Shown here in pieces: positions 27,058-36,093 of a DNA stretch of 64,000 bases. A program made the position numbers and the translations under genes. Under the pieces are notes generated by a model. The model did not search any database and was not told the origin of the DNA. It saw only the letters and a program-made list of their open reading frames with translations. The DNA comes from an uncultured Lachnospiraceae bacterium (lineage in GTDB: Bacteria > Bacillota > Clostridia > Lachnospirales > Lachnospiraceae), in assembly GCA_947625015.1 (NCBI GenBank), contig CANQMR010000013.1, positions 1 through 64,000 on the forward strand, read 5' to 3'. Each line of letters begins with the position of its first letter. Position 1 is the stretch's first letter.

Positions 27058-27483
27058 TCAGTCTTCTACTACGATTCCCATGGAACGGGCTGTTCCGGAA
27101 ATCATACTGATTGCTGCCTCAAGGCTGCCCGCATTTAAATCCGGCATCTTAAGCTCTGCGATTTTCTGAACCTCAGCTTTTGAGATGGTAGCAACCTTTG
27201 TCTTATTCGGAACGGCAGACGCCTTATTAATCTTGCATGCCTTCTTTAATAAGACTGCGGCCGGCGGAGTCTTTGTTACAAAACTGAAACTTCTGTCCGC
27301 ATATACTGTGATTACAACCGGAATGATCATTCCATCCTGGTCTGCTGTCTTTGCATTAAACTGCTTTGTAAATTCCACAATGTTCACACCATGCTGACCT
27401 AAAGCCGGACCAACCGGTGGTGCAGGAGTTGCCTTGCCTGCCGGAATCTGTAATTTAATATAACCTTCTACTTTCTTAGCCAT
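27058..27483 (-). CDS. rplK: 50S ribosomal protein L11
   Basis: 141 residues. The N-terminal domain is intact ([29 protein letters not shown]), as is the rRNA-binding C-terminal part. Forms the base of the GTPase-associated centre with 23S rRNA. AGGAGG ribosome binding site. It lies 75 bases upstream of rplA. Confidence 0.98.
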   Translation of the reverse strand: MAKKVEGYIKLQIPAGKATPAPPVGPALGQHGVNIVEFTKQFNAKTADQDGMIIPVVITVYADRSFSFVTKTPPAAVLLKKACKINKASAVPNKTKVATISKAEVQKIAELKMPDLNAGSLEAAISMISGTARSMGIVVED

Positions 27484-27568
27484 AATGTATTTCCTCCTAA
27501 TTCATGTGGTCAATCGGGATTACCCTCCCACTGTTTATAACTGTTTCACGTCAAAGCAATATACCTGA

Positions 27569-28132
27569 CTAGTCAACCTTTGTTACATCCATAAAATTGA
27601 TTTCCAATGGGGTCGCACGACCAAACATATCCACCTTAATCGTAACTGTCTGTTTGCTGATATTAACATCTGTGACAGTACTAACCGTACCCTCCCAGTC
27701 TCCGGATACAACCTTAATTGTATCGCCGACTTCGACGTCAATTTCCACCTTGGGAACTTTGGACACCCCGGAATGATCAGAAACCTGAATCCCCAAATTC
27801 TTCATTTCCGCTTCCGTAAGCGGTACCGGCTTTGATCCCGGACCCACAAATCCAGTTACACCTCTGGTATTACGTACTACATACCAGGTGGCGTCATTCA
27901 TAATCATGTTAATCAAAACATAACCCGGAAACATTTTTTTACGAACCGGCTTTTTCTCGCCATTTTTCAATTCCACTACATCCTGAAGCGGAACCAAAAC
28001 TTCTAAAATCTGGTCCTGTAGCTTCCTGTTTTCGATTGTCTTCTCAATGTCTGTCTTAACCTTATTCTCATATCCGGAATAAGTGTGCGCCACATACCAT
28101 TTTGCTTCGCTGTTATTCTCTGCCTCTGCCAT
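27569..28132 (-). CDS. nusG: Transcription termination/antitermination factor NusG
   Basis: 187 residues from the ATG at 28132; a TTG seven codons upstream is in frame but less likely. The NGN domain (WYVAHTYSGYENKVKTDIEKT, KKMFPGYVLINMIMND, VRNTRGVTGFVGPG) and a C-terminal KOW motif (GDTIKVVSGDWEGTVSTV). Binds RNA polymerase and couples elongation to termination or translation. 14 bases after secE, same transcript. Confidence 0.97.
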   Translation of the reverse strand: MAEAENNSEAKWYVAHTYSGYENKVKTDIEKTIENRKLQDQILEVLVPLQDVVELKNGEKKPVRKKMFPGYVLINMIMNDATWYVVRNTRGVTGFVGPGSKPVPLTEAEMKNLGIQVSDHSGVSKVPKVEIDVEVGDTIKVVSGDWEGTVSTVTDVNISKQTVTIKVDMFGRATPLEINFMDVTKVD

Positions 28133-28145
28133 ATTATCACCCGCC

Positions 28146-28346
28146 TTATCCAATGATAAATGTCATGCCGACCTGCATAACCCAATCAACGGCTGCGATA
28201 ATACATCCGATAATAATGGCTGCCAGTATAACTGCGACAGACTGCTTGCCGAGAAGTTTCTTATCCGGCCAAACAATTTTACGGAATTCACCCTTAAGCT
28301 CGGTGAAAAAGCCTCTCTTAAAAGATGCGTCATTCTCATTTGCCAT
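28146..28346 (-). CDS. secE: Preprotein translocase subunit SecE
   Basis: 66 residues. Short cytoplasmic N-terminus with the conserved FTELKGEFRKIVWPDKK stretch, then a single membrane helix (SVAVILAAIIIGCIIAAVDWV), as in one-helix Gram-positive SecE. Essential part of SecYEG. GGAGGTGA ribosome binding site. Confidence 0.96.
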   Translation of the reverse strand: MANENDASFKRGFFTELKGEFRKIVWPDKKLLGKQSVAVILAAIIIGCIIAAVDWVMQVGMTFIIG

Positions 28347-28366
28347 CTCAAATCACCTCCGTAGAA

Positions 28367-28516
28367 TTATTTGGTCTCTTTGTGTAAGGTATGGGCCTTA
28401 CAAAACGGACAATACTTCTTCAGTTCCATTCGCTCAGTATGGACTCTCTTGTCCTTGGTCAGATTGTAATTACGCTGTTTACAATCCGTACATGCCAATG
28501 TAATCTTAACTCGCAC
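28367..28516 (-). CDS. rpmG: 50S ribosomal protein L33
   Basis: 49 residues from a GTG at 28516 that has GGAGGTG six bases upstream; the longer frame to 28570 lacks a site. Four zinc-binding cysteines are present (CTDCKQ ... CPFC), making this the zinc-containing C+ form. [17 protein letters not shown] and [19 protein letters not shown] are standard L33. First gene of the secE-nusG-rplKA transcript. Confidence 0.95.
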   Translation of the reverse strand: MRVKITLACTDCKQRNYNLTKDKRVHTERMELKKYCPFCKAHTLHKETK

Positions 28517-28626
28517 AACTTCCACCTCCATCTTAAATTGTAACGGCTCTTTTTTGACTGCAAAACCCAAGCGTTATATAAAATTTTGCACACAAAAAAA
28601 AAGCCCCGACCAGCGTCGCACACATT

Positions 28627-28655
28627 ACAATAACAGAAACGCCATAAAAAGTCAA
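28627..28655 (-). promoter_or_regulatory. Promoter of rpmG-secE-nusG-rplKA
   Basis: TTGACT (28655-28650), 17 bases, TATTGT (28632-28627) on the minus strand. The early leader has a short CGAC/GTCG hairpin, a G-rich stretch and nine consecutive T. Confidence 0.8.
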
Positions 28656-28665
28656 GAAAAAACTG

Positions 28666-28703
28666 AAAGGATGGACCAATTTATTGCAGACGGTCCATCC
28701 TTT
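28666..28703 (-). terminator. Phosphohexomutase terminator
   Basis: Perfect 12-bp stem AAAGGATGGACC/GGTCCATCCTTT with a 14-base loop, about 35 bases after the mutase gene; its end touches the promoter of the rpmG operon. Confidence 0.85.
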
Positions 28704-28737
28704 TTGTCTTTTCCTATATAAAACAGGCTTCCAGTCA

Positions 28738-30474
28738 TCACATCATCTTATCAATCATAGCGAGAACTTCCTTGCCCATCTCCTCTGAAAGCTGTCTGGC
28801 ATTGTCTAAGGAAGTACCCTTCACACCATAGTAGAATTTTACCTTCGGCTCTGTTCCGGAAGGTCTTACACAAAGCCATGCATCCTCACTCAAATCGTAA
28901 TAAAGCACGTTGGAGCTTGGCAGGCCGGTGGAAGTAACCTCTCCTGTTGCCAGATTCTTAACTGTATCCGCCTTATAGTCCCTTGCTGACAGCACATCAT
29001 ATTTGCCGATTTTGGCGGGAGTATTTTCCCGAAGGGTATTCATAATCTCCTGAATCTTGGCAAGTCCCTCCAGTCCCTTTAAGGACACAGACTGGATTGC
29101 GTCAATGCAATAACCGTACTTGTCATACATATCCACCATGGCGTCCCACAAAGTCTTGCCCTGGCTCTTATAATAAGCGGCCGCCTCGCAAAGCGCCATC
29201 GTTGCCACGATAGCGTCCTTATCTCTTGCATGGGTTCCAATCAGGCAGCCATAGCTTTCCTCAAAGCCAAAGAGGTAAGTTCCCTCTCCGCTCGTCTCAA
29301 ATTTCAAAATCTGCTGTCCGATATATTTAAATCCTGTCAGCACCTCAATCAACCGGATATGATAAGCCTTCGCAATCTCATCTGCCAGATTAGAGGTTAC
29401 AATCGTCTTAATCAAAGCCCCGTCTTCCGGAAGAGAACCGTTAATCGCTTTCTTCTGGCTAATCTCATATTCCGCCAAAAGGCAGCCGGACATATTGCCG
29501 GTTAAGGTAATATATTCCCCGGTCTTCGTATCCTTGACATACACGCCCAGCCGGTCTGCGTCCGGATCGGTTGCCAGAACCAGGTCTGCATCCTTTTCCT
29601 TCGCCAGCTTTAAGGCCAGTTCAAATGCCTCCGCCGCCTCGGGATTCGGATAGCTGACAGTCGGAAATTCACCATCCGGTAACTCCTGCTCCGGAACTAC
29701 ATATACATTCTCAAAGCCAATCTCCTTTAACACTCTCCTTGCCGGAATATTGCCGGTTCCATGAAGGGGCGTATACACAATCTTAATATCCTTGCCATAT
29801 TGATCAATACAATCCTGATGAAGCACAAGTTTCTTTAACTCTGCAATGTAGGCGTCGTCTACCTCTGCGCCGATAGTCACATATAAGCCGGCCTTCTCTG
29901 CCTCCGCCTTATCCATGGTCTTGCAGACAGACAAATCCGTAATTGCCTTAACCTCCGCCATAATTCCCGTATCATGCGGGGGCGTAATCTGCGCGCCGTC
30001 CTCCCAGTACACTTTATATCCGTTATACTCCGGCGGATTGTGGCTGGCGGTAACATTAATTCCTGCGATACAACCCAGATGACGCACTGCAAAAGAGAGC
30101 TCCGGCGTAGGCCGCAAAGACTCAAAACGATACGCTTTAATGCCGTTGGCCGCCAGGCAAAGAGCCGCTTCCTCTGAAAATTCCGGCGACATTCTCCGGG
30201 AATCATAGGCAATCGCTACGCCCTTATTCTCACCGCCCTGTTTCTTAATATAATTGGCAAGTCCCTGGGTAGCACGTCGTACCACATAGATATTCATCCG
30301 GTTGATACCGGCGCCGATAATGCCTCTCAACCCCGCTGTACCAAACTCCAAATCTGCAAAAAATCTTTCCTTAATCTCATTGTCGTTGTCGGCAATAGCT
30401 GCAAGCTCCTTTTTCGTATCCTCGTCAAAATAGGGATTGCTCATCCACTCCTCGTAAATCTGTTTGTACTCCAT
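28738..30474 (-). CDS. Phosphoglucomutase/phosphomannomutase
   Basis: 578 residues from the ATG at 30474 (GGAGGTGTAGT upstream, inside the longer frame). Alpha-D-phosphohexomutase with all four signature loops: catalytic serine in NVTASHNPPEYNGYK, metal-binding DPDADRLGV, sugar-binding GFEESYG and phosphate-binding RPSGTEPKVKFYYG. Interconverts hexose-1- and -6-phosphates, feeding glycogen or envelope sugars. Length fits the bacterial PgcA type. Monocistronic by its terminator. Confidence 0.93.
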   Translation of the reverse strand: MEYKQIYEEWMSNPYFDEDTKKELAAIADNDNEIKERFFADLEFGTAGLRGIIGAGINRMNIYVVRRATQGLANYIKKQGGENKGVAIAYDSRRMSPEFSEEAALCLAANGIKAYRFESLRPTPELSFAVRHLGCIAGINVTASHNPPEYNGYKVYWEDGAQITPPHDTGIMAEVKAITDLSVCKTMDKAEAEKAGLYVTIGAEVDDAYIAELKKLVLHQDCIDQYGKDIKIVYTPLHGTGNIPARRVLKEIGFENVYVVPEQELPDGEFPTVSYPNPEAAEAFELALKLAKEKDADLVLATDPDADRLGVYVKDTKTGEYITLTGNMSGCLLAEYEISQKKAINGSLPEDGALIKTIVTSNLADEIAKAYHIRLIEVLTGFKYIGQQILKFETSGEGTYLFGFEESYGCLIGTHARDKDAIVATMALCEAAAYYKSQGKTLWDAMVDMYDKYGYCIDAIQSVSLKGLEGLAKIQEIMNTLRENTPAKIGKYDVLSARDYKADTVKNLATGEVTSTGLPSSNVLYYDLSEDAWLCVRPSGTEPKVKFYYGVKGTSLDNARQLSEEMGKEVLAMIDKMM

Positions 30475-30488
30475 ACTACACCTCCATG

Positions 30489-31949
30489 TTACCATTTTTT
30501 TATTATACCATCTCGACTGTCGTCTCGATGGAGATACCCAAGCAGACTGGAAATTAAATCCAGCGCATCATAGGTAAGGGTTTCATCTTTGCCGTCATCT
30601 GAAAAAGTAACCGTATAGCTCTTAGACAGATAACCGGTCTGACTAAGTGTAATTATATGACTTCCCGTCACTTTTGTAAAGGACATTGGGGCAATCCCAA
30701 GATACTCTCCATCAAAATATACGCTTGCCCCGACCGGTCCTGACACCGTCACTTTATTAGCGGTTTTGGTTCCGGTCACACTGTTTACATCCTTGACGCC
30801 GTCCTGTTTTTCAGATGATGTATCCGATTGTTGTTCCGTACTGTTGTTTGCAGCCTCCGTTGTCTGGGTTGTGGTTTCATTTTCTGTGGAGGCCGCCTGA
30901 GTGGTCTTTGTCTTGCTGTCAGCGGCTTCGTCCGTCTTCTTCAGCTTGTACTCCATCACCTTATATGCAAAATTTACATTCAGGGAACCGCTATAGGTGT
31001 CGTAACTCTCCGCCACAATATAAATCTTGTGTCTGCCGTAGACAAGCTCCACCGCTCCTTCGGTATTTATCCGTCTGCCGTCAATATAAACCTGAGCGTC
31101 CGACGGCGTCAGCTTAAACAGCACAGAGCCTATCTGCTTTGGCTCGACGACAAGGTCTGCAAGGGAAATGTCTACCTCCTGATTCTTGATCACTTCTATC
31201 TTTTTGGTTCCCACATCATCACCCTTGGCAATCCTTAAAGTATATTCTCCCTCGCGCACAGTCAGCAGCATATCCTCCGTTACCGGAACAATCACATCAT
31301 AACCAATCTCCACCATACCCCCTAAATAAGAGGCGTAATCCGAAAGCCGCACATAGCCATGTCCCAATTCCACAAACACAGAGCACACCTCATCATGATA
31401 TAGCCAGAGGGTAAGCTGGTCTTCCGAACAGATTTCATCGAGGCCGATCTCTTTGTTATCCGAAAAGGCAGCCGCATTTTCGGCAATGCGGTAATTCTTT
31501 CCGTCTAAACGCAGCGTCCGGGTAAGATAATCAATCTCCGCTCCGGAAACCTCCTTGAATACCTGTATATTTTCATTGCTGCTGATGTAGAGGGAAAGCA
31601 GCTTGTTCCGGTTCTCATCATAGACCGCATCTACCACGCTGCCCAACTCCACCTGCGACATAGACAGGATATCTCCATACTTGTCCCGCACATCTACGCC
31701 GCCGGTGTATTCCAATGTGATTTCCGACGCATGGTCCACCGTCTTTAAGCTGATTTTTCCATTTACTTCGTCTAAGTTGCTGACAACGGCAAACAGGGAT
31801 ACCTCCTTTGCCGGCTCTACCTCCTCGTCATAGGAAGGAATCGTGACCTCATCACCGCAGCCGGTCAAAAAAATCCCTGCCATAATCAGTAGCAGCACTG
31901 CACAGATATATTGTATGCGAACGGAATTACAAAAATGATTGCTCTGCAT
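30489..31949 (-). CDS. PEGA-domain lipoprotein
   Basis: 486 residues. Signal peptide with lipobox (IMAGIFLTGCGDE), so a lipoprotein facing the outside. Two PEGA-type segments: QVYIDGRRINTEGAVELVYG and GASVYFDGEYLGIAPMSFT, typical of surface carbohydrate-related proteins. Between them is a Thr/Ser/Gln/Glu-rich linker (AASTENETTTQTTEAANNS). The N-terminal ~230 residues are beta-rich and not recognised. Own promoter; 14 bases upstream of the phosphohexomutase start, so possibly cotranscribed with it. Confidence 0.85.
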   Translation of the reverse strand: MQSNHFCNSVRIQYICAVLLLIMAGIFLTGCGDEVTIPSYDEEVEPAKEVSLFAVVSNLDEVNGKISLKTVDHASEITLEYTGGVDVRDKYGDILSMSQVELGSVVDAVYDENRNKLLSLYISSNENIQVFKEVSGAEIDYLTRTLRLDGKNYRIAENAAAFSDNKEIGLDEICSEDQLTLWLYHDEVCSVFVELGHGYVRLSDYASYLGGMVEIGYDVIVPVTEDMLLTVREGEYTLRIAKGDDVGTKKIEVIKNQEVDISLADLVVEPKQIGSVLFKLTPSDAQVYIDGRRINTEGAVELVYGRHKIYIVAESYDTYSGSLNVNFAYKVMEYKLKKTDEAADSKTKTTQAASTENETTTQTTEAANNSTEQQSDTSSEKQDGVKDVNSVTGTKTANKVTVSGPVGASVYFDGEYLGIAPMSFTKVTGSHIITLSQTGYLSKSYTVTFSDDGKDETLTYDALDLISSLLGYLHRDDSRDGIIKKW

Positions 31950-32014
31950 GGCTGTCCGTCGCCCTCCTTTTGTATCTGATTTGCGCGAATTTCCTTAACG
32001 CTTTTAATATAGGA

Positions 32015-32044
32015 ATTGTAGCATAAAGATATAAAACAAGTCAA
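32015..32044 (-). promoter_or_regulatory. Promoter of the PEGA lipoprotein
   Basis: TTGACT (32044-32039), 18 bases, TACAAT (32020-32015) on the minus strand, overlapping the end of the preceding terminator. Confidence 0.65.
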
Positions 32045-32074
32045 ATCCCCGCCGATTCATTCCGGCAGGGATTT
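32043..32074 (-). terminator. Terminator of the CotS-family gene
   Basis: 12-bp stem AAATCCCTGCCG/CGGCGGGGATTT (one G-U pair), 8-base loop, then a broken T-run on the minus strand. Confidence 0.6.
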
Positions 32075-32081
32075 ATCCATG

Positions 32082-33290
32082 TCACCCTATATACTTTTCC
32101 TTATACGCCGCTAACATTTCGCGCTTTTCCGTCTCCTGTAAAATCACCGTCTCTAACTTCTCTAAATACTTAGGCGAGAGAAACGCCTTATTGGTATTAT
32201 AGTAACTGTTTGCAATTTTCCAGAACTTTTCCGGATAGGAAAACAGGACATACATATAATGGTAATCCTCCGTAAGCAGTCCGATTTCCGCCGCATAAGC
32301 CTGAAAAATCTCCGTAAGCAGCCCAAAGTCAAAATGATTCTTCTCCATTGCCTTTCTGGCAAACTGGTAAAGGTCGTTTAACTGGTTTCCCCGCGAGAAC
32401 CGCTCAAAATGCACAATGGCCTCTCCTTCCTCGCACAGAATCACATTATGGTGGTTATAGCTGCCATGGCAGATACCGTAGTGGCTTTCAAACGCATTGG
32501 CGGAGCTGTTCTCCTGTTCGCCCAAAATCCGGGAAAGCATTTCCACGCAGTCCGCCCCCTGCCGGTAATAATCCGGAAACACCTTTAGAAACAGCGCCTC
32601 AAAGAAATTTTTGCGCTTTACCTTCATTATATATCCGTTAATTTTTTTCAGCTCCTTGTTGTGCCGGATAAAGGTATTCTCTATTTCCCGGTCCTCCGCC
32701 CTCTCCCGCTCCTTATCCGGCGGGGCGGTCTCATTTTCCGCCGCATTTCCCCCTTCCTCCTTTTCGGTTCCCAAAGCCTCCTCTAACGCGTTCTGGCTGA
32801 TTTCATAGATATATGTCAACTTCTCTAATTCCTCGCCGTCTACGATTGCCCGCCGGATTTCCGCAATCCGCTTTTTTTCCTTTTCCTGCTGGGCCGTTTT
32901 CCATGCCCCGGTAAACTTAAGCGCCACCCGTTTCCCGTAAATATGAAACCGGGCCAGAGCAGTTACGGCCCGGAGAATTTCAGAAGGGTTATGCATGTCA
33001 CACTCGTTACCCTCAAAATGCTTTTTCAGCACGAAGGGCTGCCGGTACTTGTCACAGGTAAACAACATTCCTTCCCGATTGGGAATCAGATAATCCAGAT
33101 TAGCGCAGCCCTCTTCCAAAAATAACTGTTTCAACACATATTCCTGCTCTAACCGAATCATACTGCCACGAAAAGGCTCAAGAATACGGCATCCGTCCGT
33201 CGTATTTAAAATCGTCGCCCCCCGCCCCTTTTTCGTGCTAAGAATTTCCATGTCATACTGTTCATACACCTCGGCAAGTTTTTCAGACAT
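32082..33290 (-). CDS. CotS-family spore coat protein (kinase-like fold)
   Basis: 402 residues. Aminoglycoside-phosphotransferase-like fold: GRGATILNTTDG near the N-terminus, GICHGSYNHHNVIL as the catalytic-loop counterpart and HFERFSRGNQLNDLYQF following. Matches CotS/CotI-type proteins of the spore coat, in some cases active kinases. A Lys/Glu-rich segment near residues 170-210 is extra. Supports a spore-forming host. No coat gene cluster around it. Confidence 0.8.
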   Translation of the reverse strand: MSEKLAEVYEQYDMEILSTKKGRGATILNTTDGCRILEPFRGSMIRLEQEYVLKQLFLEEGCANLDYLIPNREGMLFTCDKYRQPFVLKKHFEGNECDMHNPSEILRAVTALARFHIYGKRVALKFTGAWKTAQQEKEKKRIAEIRRAIVDGEELEKLTYIYEISQNALEEALGTEKEEGGNAAENETAPPDKERERAEDREIENTFIRHNKELKKINGYIMKVKRKNFFEALFLKVFPDYYRQGADCVEMLSRILGEQENSSANAFESHYGICHGSYNHHNVILCEEGEAIVHFERFSRGNQLNDLYQFARKAMEKNHFDFGLLTEIFQAYAAEIGLLTEDYHYMYVLFSYPEKFWKIANSYYNTNKAFLSPKYLEKLETVILQETEKREMLAAYKEKYIG

Positions 33291-33365
33291 AAAAACATCC
33301 CCTCCTTTACTCTTTCATCTTATGAAGAAGGGGATAAAAATATCACAAATTTTCTCTTGTCATTT

Positions 33366-34712
33366 TCACTGTTTTTGCGTAAATCTTTCCCTGGCCAACT
33401 GTAACAGAATCTCCTTCCGGTTTTGCTCCGGTTCCTCTAAAACGCACTCTAATAGGTAGGAAAGCATTTCGCCAATATCCCTGCCCGGCTTCATTCCCTG
33501 CTCTATCAAATCCCTGCCGGTAACCGCCAGTTCTTTTAAGGAGAGACACTGCTTTTCCTCCTGTATCTTCTTATAATATCCCTTTAATACCTCAAGGCTT
33601 TCCAGTTTTTCCTGCCGCATATAGCTGCTCTGGGCTAAAATGTCCGCCCGTTTGAGACACACATAATCCGGGAACAAATCGGCTCCCATTTTGCTGAGGG
33701 AACGGCGGAAGGATTTAAGCGTCACCTGCCCGCCCATGCCGTAGTCATGCCAGAGCACCAGCCGTTTCACCCGGTCTATGGTAGCATTGTCAAATTTCAG
33801 CCGCCGCAAAATTCCCCCGGCCATTTTCTCCCCCACCTGATTATGCCGGTAAAAATGATCCCCGGCATCGTCGCTGAACTTCGTGTCCGGCTTTCCCACA
33901 TCATGCAAAAGGGCCGCCCACCGCAAGGCCTCTGTCGGCGGAACCTCCTGCACTACCCGTATGCTATGCTCTCCCACCGTATACATATGGTGCCGGTTAT
34001 TCTGCTCCGTCTCCATCATCTTGTCAAACTCCGGCAGCACCACCTTCGTCACGCCCAGCTCACAGGCGGTTCTGATTTCCTCCGGATGCCCGGACAACAG
34101 CAGCTTTGTCAGCTCTATATGAATCCGCTCTGCGCTGATATCCTTCAGAAATCCGGCCTGCTCCCGGATTGCCTGTCTGGTGCCCTCATCTATGGAAAAT
34201 CCAAGCTGGGCGGAGAACCGGATTGCCCGCAGAATCCGCAGGGCGTCCTCGTCAAACCGCTCCTTGGGCTTTCCCACGCATTGAATCCGCCGCCGTTTCA
34301 AATCTCCCAGCCCGTCAAAATGATCCACCAGTCCTTCCTCGTCATTGTAAGCCATGGCGTTTATCGTAAAGTCCCGCCGCTTCATGTCCTCCATGAGACT
34401 GACCGTAAAGGTGACGGAGGATGGCCGCCTGTGGTCCTCGTATCTGCCGTCCACCCGATAGGTGGTGACCTCATAGCCCTCTTTTCCAAACATAACCGTT
34501 ACCGTCCCATGGGCAATCCCCGTATCAATCGTGCGGCGGAACAGCGCCTTAACCTCCTCCGGTCTGGCAGAGGTAGTAATATCCCAGTCCTCCGGGGTTC
34601 TTCCAAGAACGGCGTCCCTGACGCAGCCGCCGACAATATAGGCCTCAAAACCGGCTCCCTGTAAGGTATGAATAATTCTGTTTGCATTTTCCGGTATGTT
34701 AATTTTAAGCAT
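33366..34712 (-). CDS. cca: CCA tRNA nucleotidyltransferase
   Basis: 448 residues. Class II head domain with GGCVRDAVLGRTPEDWDITTSA (catalytic Asp pair), the ATP/CTP-selecting region (ERFDEDALRILRAIRFSAQLGF) and an HD domain (ALLHDVGKP ... HYNQVG-type His). Adds or repairs the 3' CCA of tRNAs and may carry phosphohydrolase activity through the HD domain. GGAGAG ribosome binding site. Confidence 0.95.
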   Translation of the reverse strand: MLKINIPENANRIIHTLQGAGFEAYIVGGCVRDAVLGRTPEDWDITTSARPEEVKALFRRTIDTGIAHGTVTVMFGKEGYEVTTYRVDGRYEDHRRPSSVTFTVSLMEDMKRRDFTINAMAYNDEEGLVDHFDGLGDLKRRRIQCVGKPKERFDEDALRILRAIRFSAQLGFSIDEGTRQAIREQAGFLKDISAERIHIELTKLLLSGHPEEIRTACELGVTKVVLPEFDKMMETEQNNRHHMYTVGEHSIRVVQEVPPTEALRWAALLHDVGKPDTKFSDDAGDHFYRHNQVGEKMAGGILRRLKFDNATIDRVKRLVLWHDYGMGGQVTLKSFRRSLSKMGADLFPDYVCLKRADILAQSSYMRQEKLESLEVLKGYYKKIQEEKQCLSLKELAVTGRDLIEQGMKPGRDIGEMLSYLLECVLEEPEQNRKEILLQLARERFTQKQ

Positions 34713-34736
34713 AGTTGCTCTCCTGTTTTTCGTTTT

Positions 34737-35996
34737 CTATAATTCCAGCGAATCCGCATTCAACAAAAAATCATATACATTCATTATCAATATGCCCTCG
34801 TCATTATAAAAGGGTTTGGGCGTATCTGATGTAATTACAATTTTTTTAAATGAATCCTGAATTTTTAAAAACGGCCTGATTTCCTGAGCTGTTTTTTCCG
34901 CAGTGGCAAGCATGTATGCCGACTGAATATAATATTTTTTTGAGCCTTTAGTGCAAATAAAATCCACTTCCAATTTTTTCTTTACCGGTTTGCCATTCCT
35001 GCCGTTTTCCACAATTGTAAGGCAGCCGACATCTACGCAAAATCCCCGCATCCTAAGCTCATTATAGATTACATTTTCCATGGAATGGGTTAGTTCCATC
35101 TGCCGGAAATGAATCCGCGCGTTTCTAAGTCCCATATCCATAAAATAATACTTTAAGGGCGTACTGATATAGGATTTTCCCTTAATGTCATAGCGGCCGG
35201 CCTCCTCAATCAGAAATGCGTCCTCTAAATACTCTATATATTTGGTAATGGTTGTCGCGGTAATCTTTGATTGGTTCATGCTCTTAAATGTTTTTTGAAG
35301 TTTATTGGGATTGGTCAAAGAACCGATTGCCGAAGACAGCACATCCAGCAATGCCTCCATCTCGCCGATATTTCTGATTTTGTTCCGCCTTACAATATCC
35401 TGGATATAGGTTTCTTTTAACAGATTATCCAGCAATGCCACCTTCTGTTCTTCTGTCTTCGCCAGCACCACAAGGGGAATACCGCCGTAGGTGATGTACT
35501 CATTCCAGCCGTCATACCGGTTTCCGTCATATACCGACATAAATTCCGAAAAGCTTAAAGGGTACATGTGTACCTCGTCCCCTCTGCCGCCAAACTCCGT
35601 TGCGATATCTCTTGATAAAAATCTGGCATTGCTTCCCGTTACATAGATTTCACAATTCTTTTTATCCGCCAGACCATTTAAGACGCTTACAAATTCATCT
35701 AACATCTGCACTTCATCTAAAAGAAAATAATACTTTTCTTCATCCTTCAACTGTTGCTTGGCCCATGGATAAAATACCTTCGGGTCGCGATAATCTATAT
35801 TATCAAACAAATCAAATGCCATTTCTATAATGTGGCTTTCCTTCACCCCGCTGTCCAACAGATATTTTTTAAACAACGTGCGTAGCAAAAATGATTTTCC
35901 GCATCTTCTAATCCCGGTTACAATCTTAATCAATCCATTGCCTTCCCGCTCTATAAGCTGGTTCAGATAATAGTCCCGCTTAATCTCGATATCCAT
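34737..35996 (-). CDS. AAA ATPase with DUF4143 domain
   Basis: 419 residues from the ATG at 35996 (TAGGAG upstream). AAA_14 ATPase with Walker A GIRRCGKSF, Walker B YYFLLDEVQML and sensor-like YVTGSNARFLS, followed by the DUF4143 domain (KLEVDFICTKG, a nuclease-like acidic motif). Members are common and of unclear function; some are discussed as toxin/defence components. A 12-bp inverted repeat sits between promoter and ribosome binding site (36009-36048). A second, diverged member is at 62294-63511. Confidence 0.85.
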   Translation of the reverse strand: MDIEIKRDYYLNQLIEREGNGLIKIVTGIRRCGKSFLLRTLFKKYLLDSGVKESHIIEMAFDLFDNIDYRDPKVFYPWAKQQLKDEEKYYFLLDEVQMLDEFVSVLNGLADKKNCEIYVTGSNARFLSRDIATEFGGRGDEVHMYPLSFSEFMSVYDGNRYDGWNEYITYGGIPLVVLAKTEEQKVALLDNLLKETYIQDIVRRNKIRNIGEMEALLDVLSSAIGSLTNPNKLQKTFKSMNQSKITATTITKYIEYLEDAFLIEEAGRYDIKGKSYISTPLKYYFMDMGLRNARIHFRQMELTHSMENVIYNELRMRGFCVDVGCLTIVENGRNGKPVKKKLEVDFICTKGSKKYYIQSAYMLATAEKTAQEIRPFLKIQDSFKKIVITSDTPKPFYNDEGILIMNVYDFLLNADSLEL

Positions 35997-36008
35997 ACCC
36001 AATACTCC

Positions 36009-36075
36009 TATAAGATATTTTGGTTAGTTTTTCCCTAAATATCTTATATTATAACGCAATCATTTCATTTTTCAA
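36009..36075 (-). promoter_or_regulatory. Promoter and perfect inverted repeat of the DUF4143 gene
   Basis: TTGAAA (36075-36070), 16 bases, TATAAT (36053-36048), then arms TATAAGATATTT (36048-36037) and AAATATCTTATA (36020-36009), 12 bp perfect with a 16-base spacer, ending at the TAGGAG site. Could be an operator or an mRNA hairpin hiding the ribosome binding site. Confidence 0.7.
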
Positions 36076-36093
36076 GAGCATTTCCCGGTCTGC

